Of a DNA stretch of 64,000 bases, positions 34,931-47,056 are shown in pieces. The DNA comes from Diadophis punctatus similis (lineage: Eukaryota; Chordata; Lepidosauria; Squamata; Dipsadidae), in assembly GCA_023053685.1 (NCBI GenBank), contig JALIGW010000001.1, positions 71,817,740-71,881,739 of the forward strand, in the 5' to 3' direction. The notes under the pieces are model-generated. The model saw only the letters and a list, made by a program, of their open reading frames with translations. It was not told the origin of the DNA and did not search any database. Numbering within the stretch: the stretch's first letter is position 1; each line of letters starts with the position of its first letter. Position numbers and translations under genes: made by a program.

Positions 34931-35571
34931 CTAACAATCCTGCATTCTCATGGAACAATCTTTAGGTCAATGAACCATACATGTTTTATTGCAAACCAAA
35001 TATTTCCACAGTTTTCCATGAGCTACAAAGTAATGTGGACTGTTAATCTTATTTTAGGGTGTGATCCAACTGTACTTAGATACATGAACTTCTGAGTGAT
35101 TTTTATGCTCAGCCTTGCTTTGAATCCTGATTTTAATAAATATTATGGAACACATGTGTATGTATGACTATAGGGGTAGTGAAAGAGGGGTTATCCTCTT
35201 AGATTGATGATAATCTAATTATTCAAAACTAAATATATTTGTATCATAAATACAGAATAATTACCCAAAACTACATGCATTTTGTATCCTTTTTGTTTTA
35301 ATGGATGTGGATCTGCAAAAATCCACATTCTTTTAGATTTAATGGCAAAAGTCCTTTCAATATTACTGACCATGACTGCACTGTTATGAGATCTTTACTT
35401 GAGCTGGATTGTGCCTTCTCTTGACTTAATTTATAAACAGATCAATGTATAAGGTCTCATGGCTTAGCATGAGTTCATATAAAATGCTCCATTTTCCTTA
35501 GGCCAAATTTATCTCTGTTTACTCAAACCTTGGACTGCTTTTATCAGTTGTTTGTTTTTTGCCTTTTGTAG
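34931..35571. other. Intron sequence, nothing recognised
   Basis: AT-rich; no repeat or gene identified before the GGL exon. Confidence 0.5.
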
Positions 35572-35633
35572 ATAAAATATTGGCAAATACAGCTAGACAG
35601 ACATCGGTTAAAAATGTCAAAAGTTGCTGAAAG
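35572..35633 (+). CDS. RGS7: RGS7 coding exon (GGL domain, first part)
   Basis: Follows 'ccttttgtag', precedes 'gtatgt'. It encodes IKYWQIQLDRHRLKMSKVAE and two bases of a Ser codon. This is the first helix of the G-gamma-like domain, the surface that pairs with G-beta-5. Length 62, phase 2. Confidence 0.96.
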
Positions 35634-35839
35634 GTATGTATATTACCATGAATTTGATTAAAGTCAAAAAGCTGCCATTTTCTGGGGGGAAAATGGGAGA
35701 GGAAGGGGAGCAATTATTAAATGAATGATTCCAACATAATTGAGAAAAATGTATTTAGTTAGGACCTTCCTTTGTAAAATTCTTAACTCTCTTTGTAATA
35801 AATGCATTGTAAAAATGTTAGCTGATTGTGTTTTTCTAG

Positions 35840-35950
35840 TCTAGTAACTTATACCGAACAGTATGTGGAATACGATCCTTTCCTGCACCCACCTGATCCC
35901 TCTAATCCTTGGCTGTCAGATGATGCTACTTTCTGGGAAACAGAAATAAG
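35840..35950 (+). CDS. RGS7: RGS7 coding exon (GGL domain, second part)
   Basis: Follows 'gtttttctag', precedes 'gtatgt'. It encodes [20 protein letters not shown], then [16 protein letters not shown] and two bases of a Ser codon. The Asn-Pro-Trp motif near the end of GGL, which packs against G-beta-5, is present. Only 206 bases of intron separate it from the previous exon. Confidence 0.96.
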
Positions 35951-36629
35951 GTATGTTGGGGATAAATTTGGTCTTTTTTTTTCCAAATAAAGACCAGTAA
36001 AGATATTCAGCAGCATTAGTTTAAAAAAATCAGATTGCACGAAAGAAGGAGAAATAATATTTTTCACAATGTTCTTCTGTTAAAGGTTTTCTTTAGTAAA
36101 GGACAATCAAGGATTACAGCAGGGACCCAGTTTTTATGTTTCTAAATTCTCTTTTGTCTGTGTTATCAAGCAGTGTTCTCTCTCTAGGATTAGTTGCTAG
36201 TGTAAAGCAAGGAGAAAAAACACACAGATATGCTGGAGGAATTGCACTATGCCGAAAATAGTACAGTTTCCATATAACCACCCGTGTGAACGTGCCAACA
36301 ACAGAGTCCCAATAATATTGGAACCAAATACACTAATAGGATTATTTTTCTTGGCCAAAATGCTGAACTGAACTGATGCTATTTAGGAGATTAACGTTCT
36401 TTGAACTTTACCATGAAAAAAAAAAGCTTTAGTTATCTGCCTGTACCATAGCTGTAGTGCTGCACATATTTACTGCAGTTAAAGTAATATGCAGTTGAAG
36501 TAGCCCTATATGTGATTAGGTTACTTTGCATGGCCCGCACCATCTTCTCCCAATAGCAAGGCAGATACATAACCAATCGGGCTATTTCAACAAGTCTGAG
36601 GGATTGTTGGTTTGTTTGTTTCTTTTCAG

Positions 36630-36755
36630 CAAAGAGCCACATCAGCAAAGAGTAAAGCGATGGGGTTTTCGCATGGATGAAGCTCTGAAAGACCCGGTGG
36701 GAAGAGAACAGTTCCTCAAATTCCTGGAGTCTGAATTTAGTTCAGAGAATTTAAG
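36630..36755 (+). CDS. RGS7: RGS7 coding exon (start of RGS domain)
   Basis: Follows 'tcttttcag', precedes 'gttagg'. It encodes [20 protein letters not shown] and continues [20 protein letters not shown] to NLR. The first three helices of the RGS fold are here, with SSEN whose Asn contacts the switch regions of G-alpha. WGFRMDEAL has Arg where I recall Gly in the mammalian protein. Length 126, phase 2. Confidence 0.96.
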
Positions 36756-37300
36756 GTTAGGCTTTCCCTCCACTCATTGATATCAGGGCTGTCTAAGGAA
36801 ATAGTATAACTGGGATGAATCTGTTATTTCTCCTCAACGTGCTCAGCAGAGCCCACTTTCCCCACCCATGGGAGTTTTTAAATGAGGCAACAGCAGGAGT
36901 CCAATTTCACATCTGGCCTAGCTTATACAACCTTTCTGGGAATACCTGAGTGATGTTTCCACTTCTCTTTTCCCGGTTAGGAGGGTATAACCAGTAAGTA
37001 ATCTGTCAGAGGGGAATTGTTGAGCCTTCCTGAGAATATGTATTATTTTGCCAGTGATCATTATCATCATGTTAATAACCTCTGCTGCATTCTTATTATT
37101 TCTTTCTGAAGCTTAGAACAGGAGAAATAAAAGAAGATGTATTTGAGATCAATGTTTCTATCTGCTTTGTGGAGCCAATTTTCTTTCTACTCCCTGTTTA
37201 AAAGGAATTTACTCATTCTAGAGAAAAGTTAAGTATAGGGAGGGTGATTTGGTTGAAATAGCATTTCCCTAGAATCTCCTATCTATGGAGATTCTCAAGT
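36756..37300. other. Intron sequence, nothing recognised
   Basis: No gene or repeat identified. Confidence 0.5.
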
Positions 37301-37307
37301 CATCCAG

Positions 37308-37491
37308 GTCACTGTTGTCCCAAAGGTGCTGTTCAAAAGGCAACTGGACTTTCTTCCTTTCTTTTTCCTTGAAAACATTTCTCTTCTCATCCATTACAAA
37401 GCTTCATGAATGAGAAGCTTCTTGGATGAGAAGCAAAATGTTTTCAAGGGAAAAAAAATTAAGAAAGTCCAGTTGCCTTTTGAATAGCACC
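37308..37491. mobile_element. Palindromic MITE-like inverted repeat
   Basis: Arms 'tgtcccaaaggtgctgttca' to 'gcaactggactttcttcc' and the near-complement ending '...gcacctctgggaca', about 55 bases each, with further pairing inside ('gagaagcttcttggatgag'). No clear target duplication. Confidence 0.8.
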
Positions 37492-37499
37492 TCTGGGAC

Positions 37500-37944
37500 A
37501 TTTCCCTAGGGTGAAGCTGTTCAATGTATCCCACTGATGAATCCTGGACAGTAGAGTAACATTTAATGTAGCAGAAGGAGTTGTAGCTGAATTAAGATAT
37601 CAACCATGTGGCTATGAACCTTTGGGTGCCTCCTTGTGGTTTTTTTCTAAAGATGTTAGCGATAGAAGGGCAATTTTTCAAGGATATCGATAGAGTTTTA
37701 TTGCACCAACAAACAAACAATACAGGCACATTATTTTAATATAATGTTTAAAAAAATCTACTTTGAGTTTTATTCCTAAGGGTAAGAAAAATAATGAGAT
37801 GACTGTTGAGCTTAAAGAAAGAGAAATTTGTAGAAATGCAGATGTTTTGTTTGTAGAATGGAGTCATAAAAGATTTGAAATTTGCTGATCCACATCGATA
37901 TTTGTCTGGATACAGCACCAAATACACATAGATTGCAACATATT
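37500..37944. other. Intron sequence, nothing recognised
   Basis: No gene or repeat identified. Confidence 0.45.
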
Positions 37945-38350
37945 ATTATAGACTCATAGGATTGAAGAGTTCCTGGAGGTCTTCTAGTTCAATCCCTGCC
38001 CAGTGCAGGAATCTTCAAGCCGGACAAATGGCTGTCCAATCTTTTCTTGACTACTTCCACTCACCTCAGGAGCCAGACTGTTCTTTTGTTTAATGGCTCT
38101 CCCAGTCAGGAAATTCTTCCTTATTTCAAGTCTGAATTTTCACTGAAAAGCTTCCACTTGTTGCTTCTCATCTTATTCTCAGGTGCCATGGAAAATAAAT
38201 CCACACTCTTTTCCTTGTTGCAGCCCTTCAAATATTGGACAATGGCTATATGTCTCTCCATAACCTTCTCTTCTTTAGGGTAAACATACCAAGTTCCTTT
38301 AACTGATGATGTTTGTAGGATTGAGCCTCAAACCTCACTATATTTGTCAG
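37945..38350 (-). mobile_element. CR1-type LINE 3' region
   Basis: Plus strand shows the CR1 complement: 'agttcctggaggtcttctag', 'gtcaggaaattcttccttat', 'cttcaaatattggacaatgg' and 'ataaccttctcttctttagg'. Confidence 0.85.
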
Positions 38351-38865
38351 TCTTCTCCGCACTTGGCATCAATGCCACATATTCATTCACACAGAATAAA
38401 GTTAAAGCCCAATAAAATTTAGCCAAAAATCAAAGATTAGTTCTTTTCTGTTTTACTTTCATTCCTATAATATTTCTTATGGCTTGGGTTCTTCTTTATC
38501 TTTTGATAATGCTTCTTGCAATGTCATGCATTTCTCAAGATAAATTTATCTTCCTCTGCCCTTTTGTCCTTAGGTTATTCGCTATTTTCTAATTGTTCCT
38601 TGTCCTCTAGGCATGACAGCTCTTTATCCAAATCCAAAGCAGCATATTTATTGAAAAATAAGAAGATGCATGACTCACCTGCCATTTCTTTGTGCAGCAA
38701 CAAATTCCTCTATTTTGAGTTGTTTGCAGCATCTGTTGTTCATCTTCTTCCGATGCTTCTTTGACTTGTTCTTATACTTGGCCTCAGCTTTGTTGTTATT
38801 TTTCATTATTATTTGCATTGTCCATTTTCATTCAAATATGTGATTACCTCCTATGCAACTCATAG
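38351..38865. other. Intron sequence, nothing recognised
   Basis: No gene or repeat identified between the two CR1 fragments. Confidence 0.45.
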
Positions 38866-39475
38866 GAGAAAGAACATAGAACATAGAATAATAAAATTGG
38901 GAGGGACCTTGGAGGGCTTCTAGTCCACACCCTATGCTCAAGCAGGAGACCCTATACCATTTCAGATAAATGATTGTCCAATCTCTTGTTGAAAGCCTCC
39001 AGTGATGGAGCATCCACAACTTCTGAAGGCCAGTTGTTCCATTGGTTGATTGCTCTCACTGTTAGGACATTTCTTCTTAATTCTAGGTTTCTTCTCTCCT
39101 TGTTAGTTTCCATCGATTGTTACTTTGCCTTGCCTTTTGGTGCTTTGGAAATAGTTTGACTCCCTCATCTTTGAAGGAGCCTTTCAAATATTGGAACTCT
39201 GCTATCATGTCTCCACTAGTCCTTGTTTTCATTAGACTAGACCAGGGGTAGGCAAACTATAGCTCTTTGAGGACCTGTGGACTTCAACTCCCAGGATTCC
39301 TGAGCCAGCCATGCATGCATGGCTGGCTCAGGAATTCTGGGATTTGAAGTCCACAGGTCCTCAAAGAGCTGTAGTTTGCCCACTCCTGGACTAGACATAC
39401 CCAATTCCTGTAACTGTTCTTTGTATGTTTTAGCCTCCAGCCCCTAATCATTCTAGTTTGTTCTTCTCTGCAGAA
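38866..39475 (-). mobile_element. CR1-type LINE 3' region, split by a MITE
   Basis: Reads the CR1 complement ('attgggagggaccttggagg', 'gatggagcatccacaacttc', 'gttgttccattggttgattg') to 39242, then resumes at 39389 with 'atacccaattcctgtaactg'. The palindromic MITE lies in between. Confidence 0.87.
39243..39388. mobile_element. Palindromic hAT-type MITE, 146 bp
   Basis: Nearly the whole element is one inverted repeat with centre 'gccatgcatgcatggc'. Ends 'caggggtaggcaaactatag' and 'agtttgcccactcctg'; perfect 8-bp duplication gactagac (39235-39242 and 39389-39396). Confidence 0.95.
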
Positions 39476-40364
39476 AAATAAATAAACATTGATTCTCTTG
39501 CCACAAAATGCTCTGAAATCAGGTAGGCATGGCAAAAACCATAGGAAGCTTAGAATTGGTACCCTTAAGTATCTGTTACCTGTCTTCCTTCTTTCTTATA
39601 ATTTTGATGGATGCTGGGTACAGGTTCATATATGATGAAATGCAGCTCCCATATCTTCACTGTTATCTTACAAAGTCTTTAACCATAAATGTTAGGTCCC
39701 AATTCCATTGCATGAATGATCACTACTGCGGAGTTTTTCTTGGTATCAATTTTTGTTAGGCATGAATTTTGTTTATAGGTGGGTATCTATTTCTTAAAAT
39801 GTAAAATCAAAAAAGGCAAAACCTGTCCCACACACCTGATAACTACTCTTAGCACAGCATTGCTGAAACACAGATGGTGTTTGTAGCCTTCTTGCCTTCC
39901 CGACTGGGAGTACCATAAATTGTGATCTTATTGAAAGGCCAGCTGGATGAAGATGCAGGATGAATCTTTCGCTTGATGAATACTCCACGTTAGAATGACT
40001 AACTGGAGAGTCAAAGAGAGATCAGAGGCCTCGAATGAATATTGTTACTGACCTATCCTTGTGAGCTGAGGAGGTTATTTAAGGTTGGTTACGTGAAAGA
40101 AATTGTTCTTTGGTGTGAACTGTCCTGTTATGTAATTTAAATAGATATTTAAATATTGACTTGTTTATACTGTGATTTTCTGCACAGTTTTCTGCACAAG
40201 AGTAATTATATTCTTCTAAACCAAGCTATCAGTTACTTAATCCAAAGAATTTAATCCAGTGACATACTCCTTACAGTCAGTGCATTGGCTTAGTGGAATA
40301 AGCAAGAGGGCAAGCTTTATTTTTCATTGCTTCTCCTACTCTCTGAAGCGTTGAAGATTAATTG
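39476..40364. other. Intron sequence, nothing recognised
   Basis: No gene or repeat identified. Confidence 0.45.
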
Positions 40365-40445
40365 GGCAGGGTGGGCAACCATGACCTGTGGACTTCAACT
40401 CCTAGAATTCCTGAGCCAGTCATGAGGTCCACAGGTCATAAAGTT
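40365..40445. mobile_element. Palindromic hAT-type MITE, damaged
   Basis: 'cagggtgggcaaccatgacc' and 'aggtcataaagttgcc' are inverted; the core is 'gtggacttcaactcctagaa'. The right terminus and duplication are lost into the adjacent TTTG run. Confidence 0.7.
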
Positions 40446-40449
40446 GCCA

Positions 40450-40483
40450 TAGTTTGTTTGTTTGTTTGTTTGTTTGTTTGTCA
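40450..40483 (+). repeat. (TTTG)n microsatellite
   Basis: About eight TTTG units; also the complement of the tail of the LINE that follows. Confidence 0.9.
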
Positions 40484-40745
40484 AACACATATAAGATAAC
40501 AGATATAGGAATAAACATGATTATGAATACAGGATAAGGATACAAATAAATGGGGACAGAAGGACAGGGATGGTAGGCACATTGGTGCGCTTATGCATGC
40601 CCCTTACAAACCTCTTAGGAATGGGGTGAGGTCCACAGTAGACAGTCTAAGGTTAAAGTTATGGGGATTTGGGAAAGTAACTACAGAGTCAGGTAGTGCA
40701 TTCCAGGCATTGACCACTCTGTTGCTGAAGTTGTATTTTCTGTAT
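40484..40745 (-). mobile_element. CR1-clade LINE 3' fragment
   Basis: Minus-strand copy of the family at 20351: complement of the 'LTPFLRGL stop' end ('cctcttaggaatggggtgag') and of NAWNTLPDS. 5'-truncated near 40745. Confidence 0.88.
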
Positions 40746-42336
40746 TAACTATTAATAATATTAATAATATTAATTATTAATATTAATATTAATTACGTTG
40801 TATTAACCCACTCCTATGTTAGAGTGTTAAAGGTATAAATCCAGGCACATTGATTCTTAGCACCTGTTGTTCCACTAACCACAGATAGTCAAGGATTTAC
40901 TTCTTCCTCCTCTTCCTCCTCTTCCCCCCCTTCCCCCTCCTCCTCCTTCTCGATCTTCTTCCCACAAGTGCAGGGTCTGCTTTTTTCAGATCAACCCAAA
41001 GGTTGCAACAGGAATTAGCCAACTGGCTTGTCGACTAAGCCTGATATCAATGGCTGAGAGAGTGTGACTGGCATTATCCCAATGGCTTTTGTGCATAAGG
41101 CAGGACAAATGCATAGTTTTCTGGTTTCTAGCCTGGTGCTTTAACCACTACATCTCATCTTGGATCTCATCTTGCACACTTACACTTGGATCTCATCTTG
41201 CACACTTACAAGTAGAATGTAGGATGTACTGATGTACTGATCTAGGGATTAAAATGACATCTATCTCAGAAGGCTGCAAAAGACCAAAGGGATGATGAAA
41301 ATGGAGCATACTGCCTTCCATGAATTCAATGAGGAAAGAAGGCAAACCCATCACTAGATAGAACCCACTTGTTCCCATCTGACTCTGATGTTTCATATGT
41401 CTTTTCTTGGCCTATCAAATTAGAATCCTAAAGAAAACTCTATAGAGAGGTTTTTTTTTCAAATCAAACACAGTGCCTCTCTTATACGGATACATTCTAT
41501 ATTTAGTGTTGATTAATTATGGATTTAATTAAAATCATGGCTATTTACAATGCTACAATGATTATAATACTGCAATTCCTCCATTTTTATAGTGCATATT
41601 GTCATGTCTCTTAGTTTTAAAGTATGATTATAGATTGCTGAAAGGAGTCACTGAATGCAAAATGAGTCAATATTGCCTTTAGTTCCCATATCTATAACCA
41701 TAGTACTGATAGGTTCTGGTGTTTTGGTCAAAATGGTGAAACCAACATGTACCATCAAGATGCACATATAAAAGGGGCAGAGCTTTAATCACAACAATGC
41801 AGGTTTTTTTAATCATTTGTCCAGTTCTCCTGAATTGTCTCTGTCCACAAGATATGCCTAATAAATAAAATAACAGTGCCTTAAATACAGTTGCCCTGAC
41901 ATTGGAGATGCATGTTCATCAGCTTTGAACTCCAACTACAGTAAGATAGTTGCAGACATCAGTCGCTGCAAATTCTGACACGTCTATACAAAATTTACTA
42001 GCTCCCTATTCTGAAGTTATTTATCTATCGGATTTTTGAGGAAAAAATACTTTAAACATATATTTAAGTTAATATTTGGAGTTATTTTTGAAACATCTCA
42101 AAAGTAATGTGAACATGGACAAGAACTATGAATGAAAAACACACACACACCACAAAGATGGATGAGAAATGGATTCATCTACCTCACATTAAAGTGAAAC
42201 GAGACCCCAGAGAGATGATGCAATGCTTTCGGGCTTCTACATGTATTTTTAAAGGGATATTTTAAAAATCAAACCAACCTTTCAAGATGATTCAGTATCC
42301 AGTCCATTACTGCTGTTTGCCCAATTTATTACACAG
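40746..42336. other. Intron sequence with minor simple repeats
   Basis: ATT/TAA-rich run at 40743-40797, CCT-rich run at 40900-40960, a tandem pair of a 27-base unit ('ggatctcatcttgcacactt') at 41160-41212. No gene seen. Confidence 0.6.
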
Positions 42337-42523
42337 GTTCTGGTTAGCAGTAGAAGATCTGAAGAAGAGACCCATCCGTGAGGTTCCTGTTAGAGTACAG
42401 GAAATCTGGCAAGAATTCCTTGCCCCTGGAGCACCAAGTGCCATTAATGTAGACTCAAAAAGTTATGACAAAACCACACAGAATGTGAAGGAACCAGGGC
42501 GATATACATTTGGGGATGCTCAG
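42337..42523 (+). CDS. RGS7: RGS7 coding exon (centre of RGS domain)
   Basis: Follows 'attacacag', precedes 'gttggt'. It completes the Arg codon and encodes [40 protein letters not shown], then [20 protein letters not shown] and AQ. It holds the core helices and the APSAINVDS loop that contacts G-alpha. The Gly in TFGDAQ replaces the Glu I recall in mammals (ggg against gag), next to the highly conserved Asp-Ala-Gln. Length 187; ends in phase 0. Confidence 0.96.
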
Positions 42524-43002
42524 GTTGGTATAACTATTTCTACAGATATGTACCAGTGATGTCTTGATGGAGAAATGAAGCTGTGAAAAACTGTTTCCGA
42601 CTTTACCATTCCTTTTCTAATATATTCCAGATCTGTATTTCACAAAGAGCACTATATGTATGCAATATGCTAGAAATTAAGCTTAAATTCTGTTTTAATA
42701 ACTTGTCCACTAATTTAAAATAGGCTTGTGCCAATAAAGCCTAGATATAATTTCCCTGAATCAACAAATTTTTTTGTCTAATAATAAAGTTTCTTAATAA
42801 GCATATAATGTGGTTAATAGGCTAGCCAAGTTTATTTACATTCTAAAAATAACTATGTAAGTAATGGAAATATACTATAACTCTCCCCACCCCACCCTGC
42901 AGCTAGGTGCACATTGATCCTAACCAACAAGTCAGCTCCTAAAGTTTTGGGAATGGCCACAGAACTATTCCAAACGAACTTTTAATGCAACAGAAGTAGT
43001 AC
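42524..43002. other. Intron sequence, nothing recognised
   Basis: No gene or repeat identified. Confidence 0.45.
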
Positions 43003-43665
43003 AATCACCTCTCGATTGGACTACTGCAATGCGCTCTACATGGGGCTGCCCTTGAAGAGTATTCGGAGACTTCAACTGGTGCAAAATGCAGCTGCGCGTG
43101 CTGTGGTGGGTGTTTCAAGGTACACCCACATAACACCTATACTCCGCCAGCTGCATTGGCTGCCCATTGGTCTCCGGGTACAATTCAAGGTGCTGATCAT
43201 CATCTTTAAAGCCCTACATGGCTTAGGACCAGGCTATCTCCGGGACCGCATTCTGCCTCATTCTTCCCTTCGACCGGTCAGGTCCCACAGAGTGGGCCTC
43301 CTCTGGGTCCTGTCAGCCAAACAGTGCCGACTGGCAGGGTCTAGGGGGAGGGCCTTCTCTGTAGGGGCCCCTGCTCTCTGGAACCAACTTCCCCCAGAGA
43401 TCCGAATCATCCCCACCTTGCTGGCCTTCCGAAAAGCCATCAAGACGTGGCTCTTCCTGCAGGCGGGGTGGGTTGAGACGACTCTATATCTGATGTCTCC
43501 CCCATGTATGTATGATGTTTATATGTTTTTTTTAACTGTTTTAAATTGCTTTTTTAACGATTTGTTTGGAGTTTTATAAAATGTTGTACGCCGCCCTGAG
43601 TCCCGAGGGAGTAGGGTGGCATAGAAAAACTACCAAATAAATAAATAAATAAATAAATAAAGTAC
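43003..43665 (+). pseudogene. L2-like LINE, end of RT with full 3' tail
   Basis: The frame 43016-43579 encodes the last 187 residues of the reverse transcriptase region without a stop: [74 protein letters not shown] and KTWLFLQAG. It is followed by 'ccgccctgagtcccgaggg' and an (AAAT)n tail at 43636-43661. 5'-truncated. It is the best-preserved copy of this family here and serves as reference for the others. Confidence 0.92.
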
Positions 43666-45077
43666 GATGAAGGCAGAGTAGTGTTGTAGTAATGGAAGCC
43701 CTGCCTCTTTTGTACAGATGATGGAGCTTGTGTCAAGATGCCACAGTGCTGTTTTTGTCCCTTGCTTGCCTCATCCCCTCTGAGAATCCTTCTGACTAGG
43801 GAAGAATTTGATTAAACTGAAATAATTCAATTTAATTTAAAACGAAACAACACTTTCTTTTTATCTTGACAAATGCTCTCTTTGGCTCAACATTACATAG
43901 GTCAGACCTGCCCTAATCTGAAAGATGCTCGATTTCATTTGGTTGAAGTGAAAGGTTCTTTTACTAAAAAGATGTTGGCTACGGTAAAATCAGGCTAGCT
44001 CTGGGTTTCCCACGCTCAAAGGATTCAGAAAGGTTTCCTTCATCCCAAGCCCTCCCCCGTGACCATTCTGTCTTCAGCCAATTGGAACTCGCCGAAGTGG
44101 TTTGAGAAGGCTGAGATGTTTTGGGGTAATTGACATTCTTTCTCAGGGTGCCTGGCCTTGGATTTTGGTGCAAACTGGTTCTGGGCTTTATCACATGCCA
44201 TTCCTCCATCTCTCTGTTTCCCATCGTACATACACAGCTTTATTGCCCATCTATCCTCCCCCACCAGTCTAGTCTTTGATGGTAGGATGCCTGTGAGGTG
44301 CCAAGCTGATCCTGGCAGACCTGACAACATATTAATCTGCAAAGAAACAAATTTTCTACAAAAAGTCAATTTTCATAGATGTTCTTTCAGCCAAAAGATT
44401 ACATATTATTGAGCTTTGGAATAGCAAATTGTTCTGGAATTGTGTTATATTGCTTCAGATTCGGTATGTTAATATGGCACTGAGATTACCTATAAAAAAT
44501 TTAGGCTGTTCTACCCCAGTGTGTTACATGCACAAGAACCTGAGTACAAGGAAAAGGTAGGACCTGACTTCAAAATATAAAACCTATGTTTACTCACATA
44601 GTTTTCAGATACAAACTGAATAATTGTTTTATAGAAAGCAAGCTACTTAATTAATCCAAATCACCCTAAATCACTTTCACTAACAATTATTTATTTCCTC
44701 AAATGAATTGGAGAATCATACCCAAATTCAGTCTCCTTCATGTGTATAAGCTAAATCAACTTAGTAGTGCATTTCCTAACTTTAGTAGTTGAACTTTAGG
44801 CAGCTGTCCAATGTCTTGAATTTTATCTTCAACTCACAGTAAATTGGCCAGAGACATTGGCTGCACTGCATGCATCTTACTGACAAGGCCCAGAAATGTA
44901 GGGTGATACAGATTAACCGTATTTAAAAATGCATCTGAATTTTTCTACTTGCTAAAATCTATACAGAAAATGCTAATAATTTTTCACGCCACTAGATGGC
45001 TGTCTATATACGTCTTTTCTGTAGCAGCTGCCTTGTTGGTCTCCGGTAGGTTTGCATTAGTGGAAGTGATTGGATAG
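43666..45077. other. Intron sequence, nothing recognised
   Basis: No gene or repeat identified. Confidence 0.45.
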
Positions 45078-45190
45078 AGCAGTGTTTCTCAAACCTGACA
45101 AGTTTAAGATGTGTGAACTTCAACTCTTGGAATTCCTCAGCCAGCATGTCAAGTTGTCAACTTGTCAAGTTTGAGAAACACTGTTCTATC
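45078..45190. mobile_element. Palindromic hAT-type MITE
   Basis: Inverted ends 'cagtgtttctcaaacctgac' and 'tcaagtttgagaaacactg'; the flanks 'gatagag' and 'ttctatc' are also complementary, so the palindrome extends beyond the element and no direct duplication is seen. Core 'gtgaacttcaactcttggaa'. Confidence 0.8.
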
Positions 45191-46100
45191 TTTGTTTTTC
45201 TGAGATACAGCTTTGTGTTTAAGACTGTGGGCTGATGTGAGCTGTGTGCTTGAGCACTACTTGTTTTAGTAGCTGTGTTATATGAAAAAATATCAGCTGG
45301 CAGCTGTCTAAACAGAAGTGCTACTGTTTAAAAATGAAGAGGTGTTTTATGTACTTTTTATCCTCTTGCACCTTTAAAGATTATAGAAATCCTCAAATGT
45401 TGACTTAGTGGGTGACTACTTGGAAGCAAGACTTTTCAATAGCCATTTCCAAATTATACTATCATTTGTTATCTTTTCAGCACCAGGGAAATACTTTAAA
45501 AAAATATCTTAGCCTTTTAATGCTTTGTATCTTTATCCTGCTGCTGAGTCTTTCCTTCCATTTTATTTATTCCATATGATGTCTCTTTTAGCCTCTGTTT
45601 CTGTTACTGGATTATTTTATTTATTTTATAATTATACAATGCTCTGTATAATTACTCATTTCGAAGACTCCAAGAAACTTACACTATAATGACATTAAAA
45701 AGAGACCCATGGAACTAGAAACCCAAATGTACCAGCATCCAAAACCTCTACAAAATAAAATTGTTTTCATCCACTTGAAAAAGGCTAAGGGTTTTTTGGG
45801 TGTGTGTGTGTGTGTGTGTGTGAAGCAAGTACTTTGGGGTCAGCCACAGAGGAGGATAACTGTGTTTCCTTCAGCCCTCATGAGTTGGGGACCTTTGGCG
45901 TCTCCCTGTGGGGAGAACCACCTGGAACATGTGATTGAGAAAAATGCCCTGCCGTCACAGATTTATTACTTTTTGATTTATATGGAATTTTATTTATATT
46001 TTTATGATATGTATCACTCAGGATAACATTAGCTGTAGGACAAGTAAGTAATCCTAGAAATAAACAAATGTTTCTATAAGCCAAAGGAACAGTGTTTGTT
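45191..46100. other. Intron sequence with (TG)n run
   Basis: A (TG)n run of about 24 bases at 45800. The 105-codon frame at 45709-46026 crosses it and has no domain. Nothing else recognised. Confidence 0.5.
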
Positions 46101-46290
46101 TTGCTTTATTTATAAAATTTATAGGCCGCCCATCTTACCTCACGGTAATTCTAGGTGGCTTACAATAAATTAAAAACACAAATAAGCTAATACAAAGTCC
46201 AAAACACTAACTGTTGCTAGCCACGTCCCCACCTCCCTGAGCAGTGAAAAGTTCTAGGAACAAAAACTCTTCACCTCCGTTAGAAGAAAT
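46101..46290 (-). mobile_element. Old LINE 3' tail fragment
   Basis: 'tttataggccgcccatctta' and 'gtggcttacaataaat' resemble the complement of the 'gccgccctgag' tail of the L2-like family. Too diverged for a firm call. Confidence 0.4.
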
Positions 46291-46839
46291 TTGTTTGTAA
46301 TATTTGGTTTATTGATAAGTGAAACAAAGAACCCTGAAAGCCTGTAACAGCTCAATGTCCTGCAATAGGGTTGCCCAAGAGAGGTTTCTGATTAGCCAAC
46401 TTCCAATCAAGCTTCTGCTCTGACTTGATCTTCTGTGTCACATTGTGTTGTCTCTCAGTCTGCTTTCAGAAAGCACACACTTCCCTTCTTTTCTTTGTTT
46501 GCGAAGGATTCATTTGCTCCTCCCATATAGTTGTTCCTGTAGACGTGACAAAGATTTCAACAAGATATTCAGCATTATCAACCTTTCATTCACAATGCAA
46601 TATGGCATCAGACCAAACTGATTGTGATGATCCCAAACTCAGTGATCTGGCAAGAATCTCTTTTGCTTGTAGATTTTCCTCTAAACAATCATTAGTTTGA
46701 GAATATCACAGAGCCAAAGTTCTTGGGTATCCTGTAGATGCACTACATTTTACACTGTAAAATGCACTAAATTTTACCCTGGTGTAAAATTGACTAATTC
46801 ATGCAAATTAGATAAATGGCCATTCAAAGCCCTTTGTAA

Positions 46840-47056
46840 GAGCCGAGGTGGCGCAGTGGTTAAAATGCAGCACTGCAGTTCAGCAGTTCAGCTGTTCAAA
46901 TCTCACCGGCTCAAGGTTGACTCAGCCTTCCATCCTTCCGAGGTGGGTAAAATGAGGACCCAGATTGTTGGGGGCATAATGCTGAACTCTGTAAACCGCT
47001 TAGAGAGGGCTGTAAAGCACTATGAAGCGGTATATAAGTCTAAGTGCTATTGCTAT
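46840..47056 (+). mobile_element. tRNA-derived SINE, complete-looking
   Basis: Starts 'gagccgaggtggcgcagtgg' (A box 'tggcgcagtggtta'), has B box 'gttcaaatctc' about 50 bases on, then 'cttccatccttccgaggtgg', 'aaccgcttagagagggctgt' and ends 'gcggtatataagtc' plus 'taagtgctattgctat'. RNA polymerase III-type promoter; no protein. Confidence 0.88.

Noticed and set aside
46840..46910. Functional tRNA gene
   Set aside because: A and B boxes belong to a SINE head; acceptor stem and full cloverleaf are not present. The same holds at 13856 and 61453.
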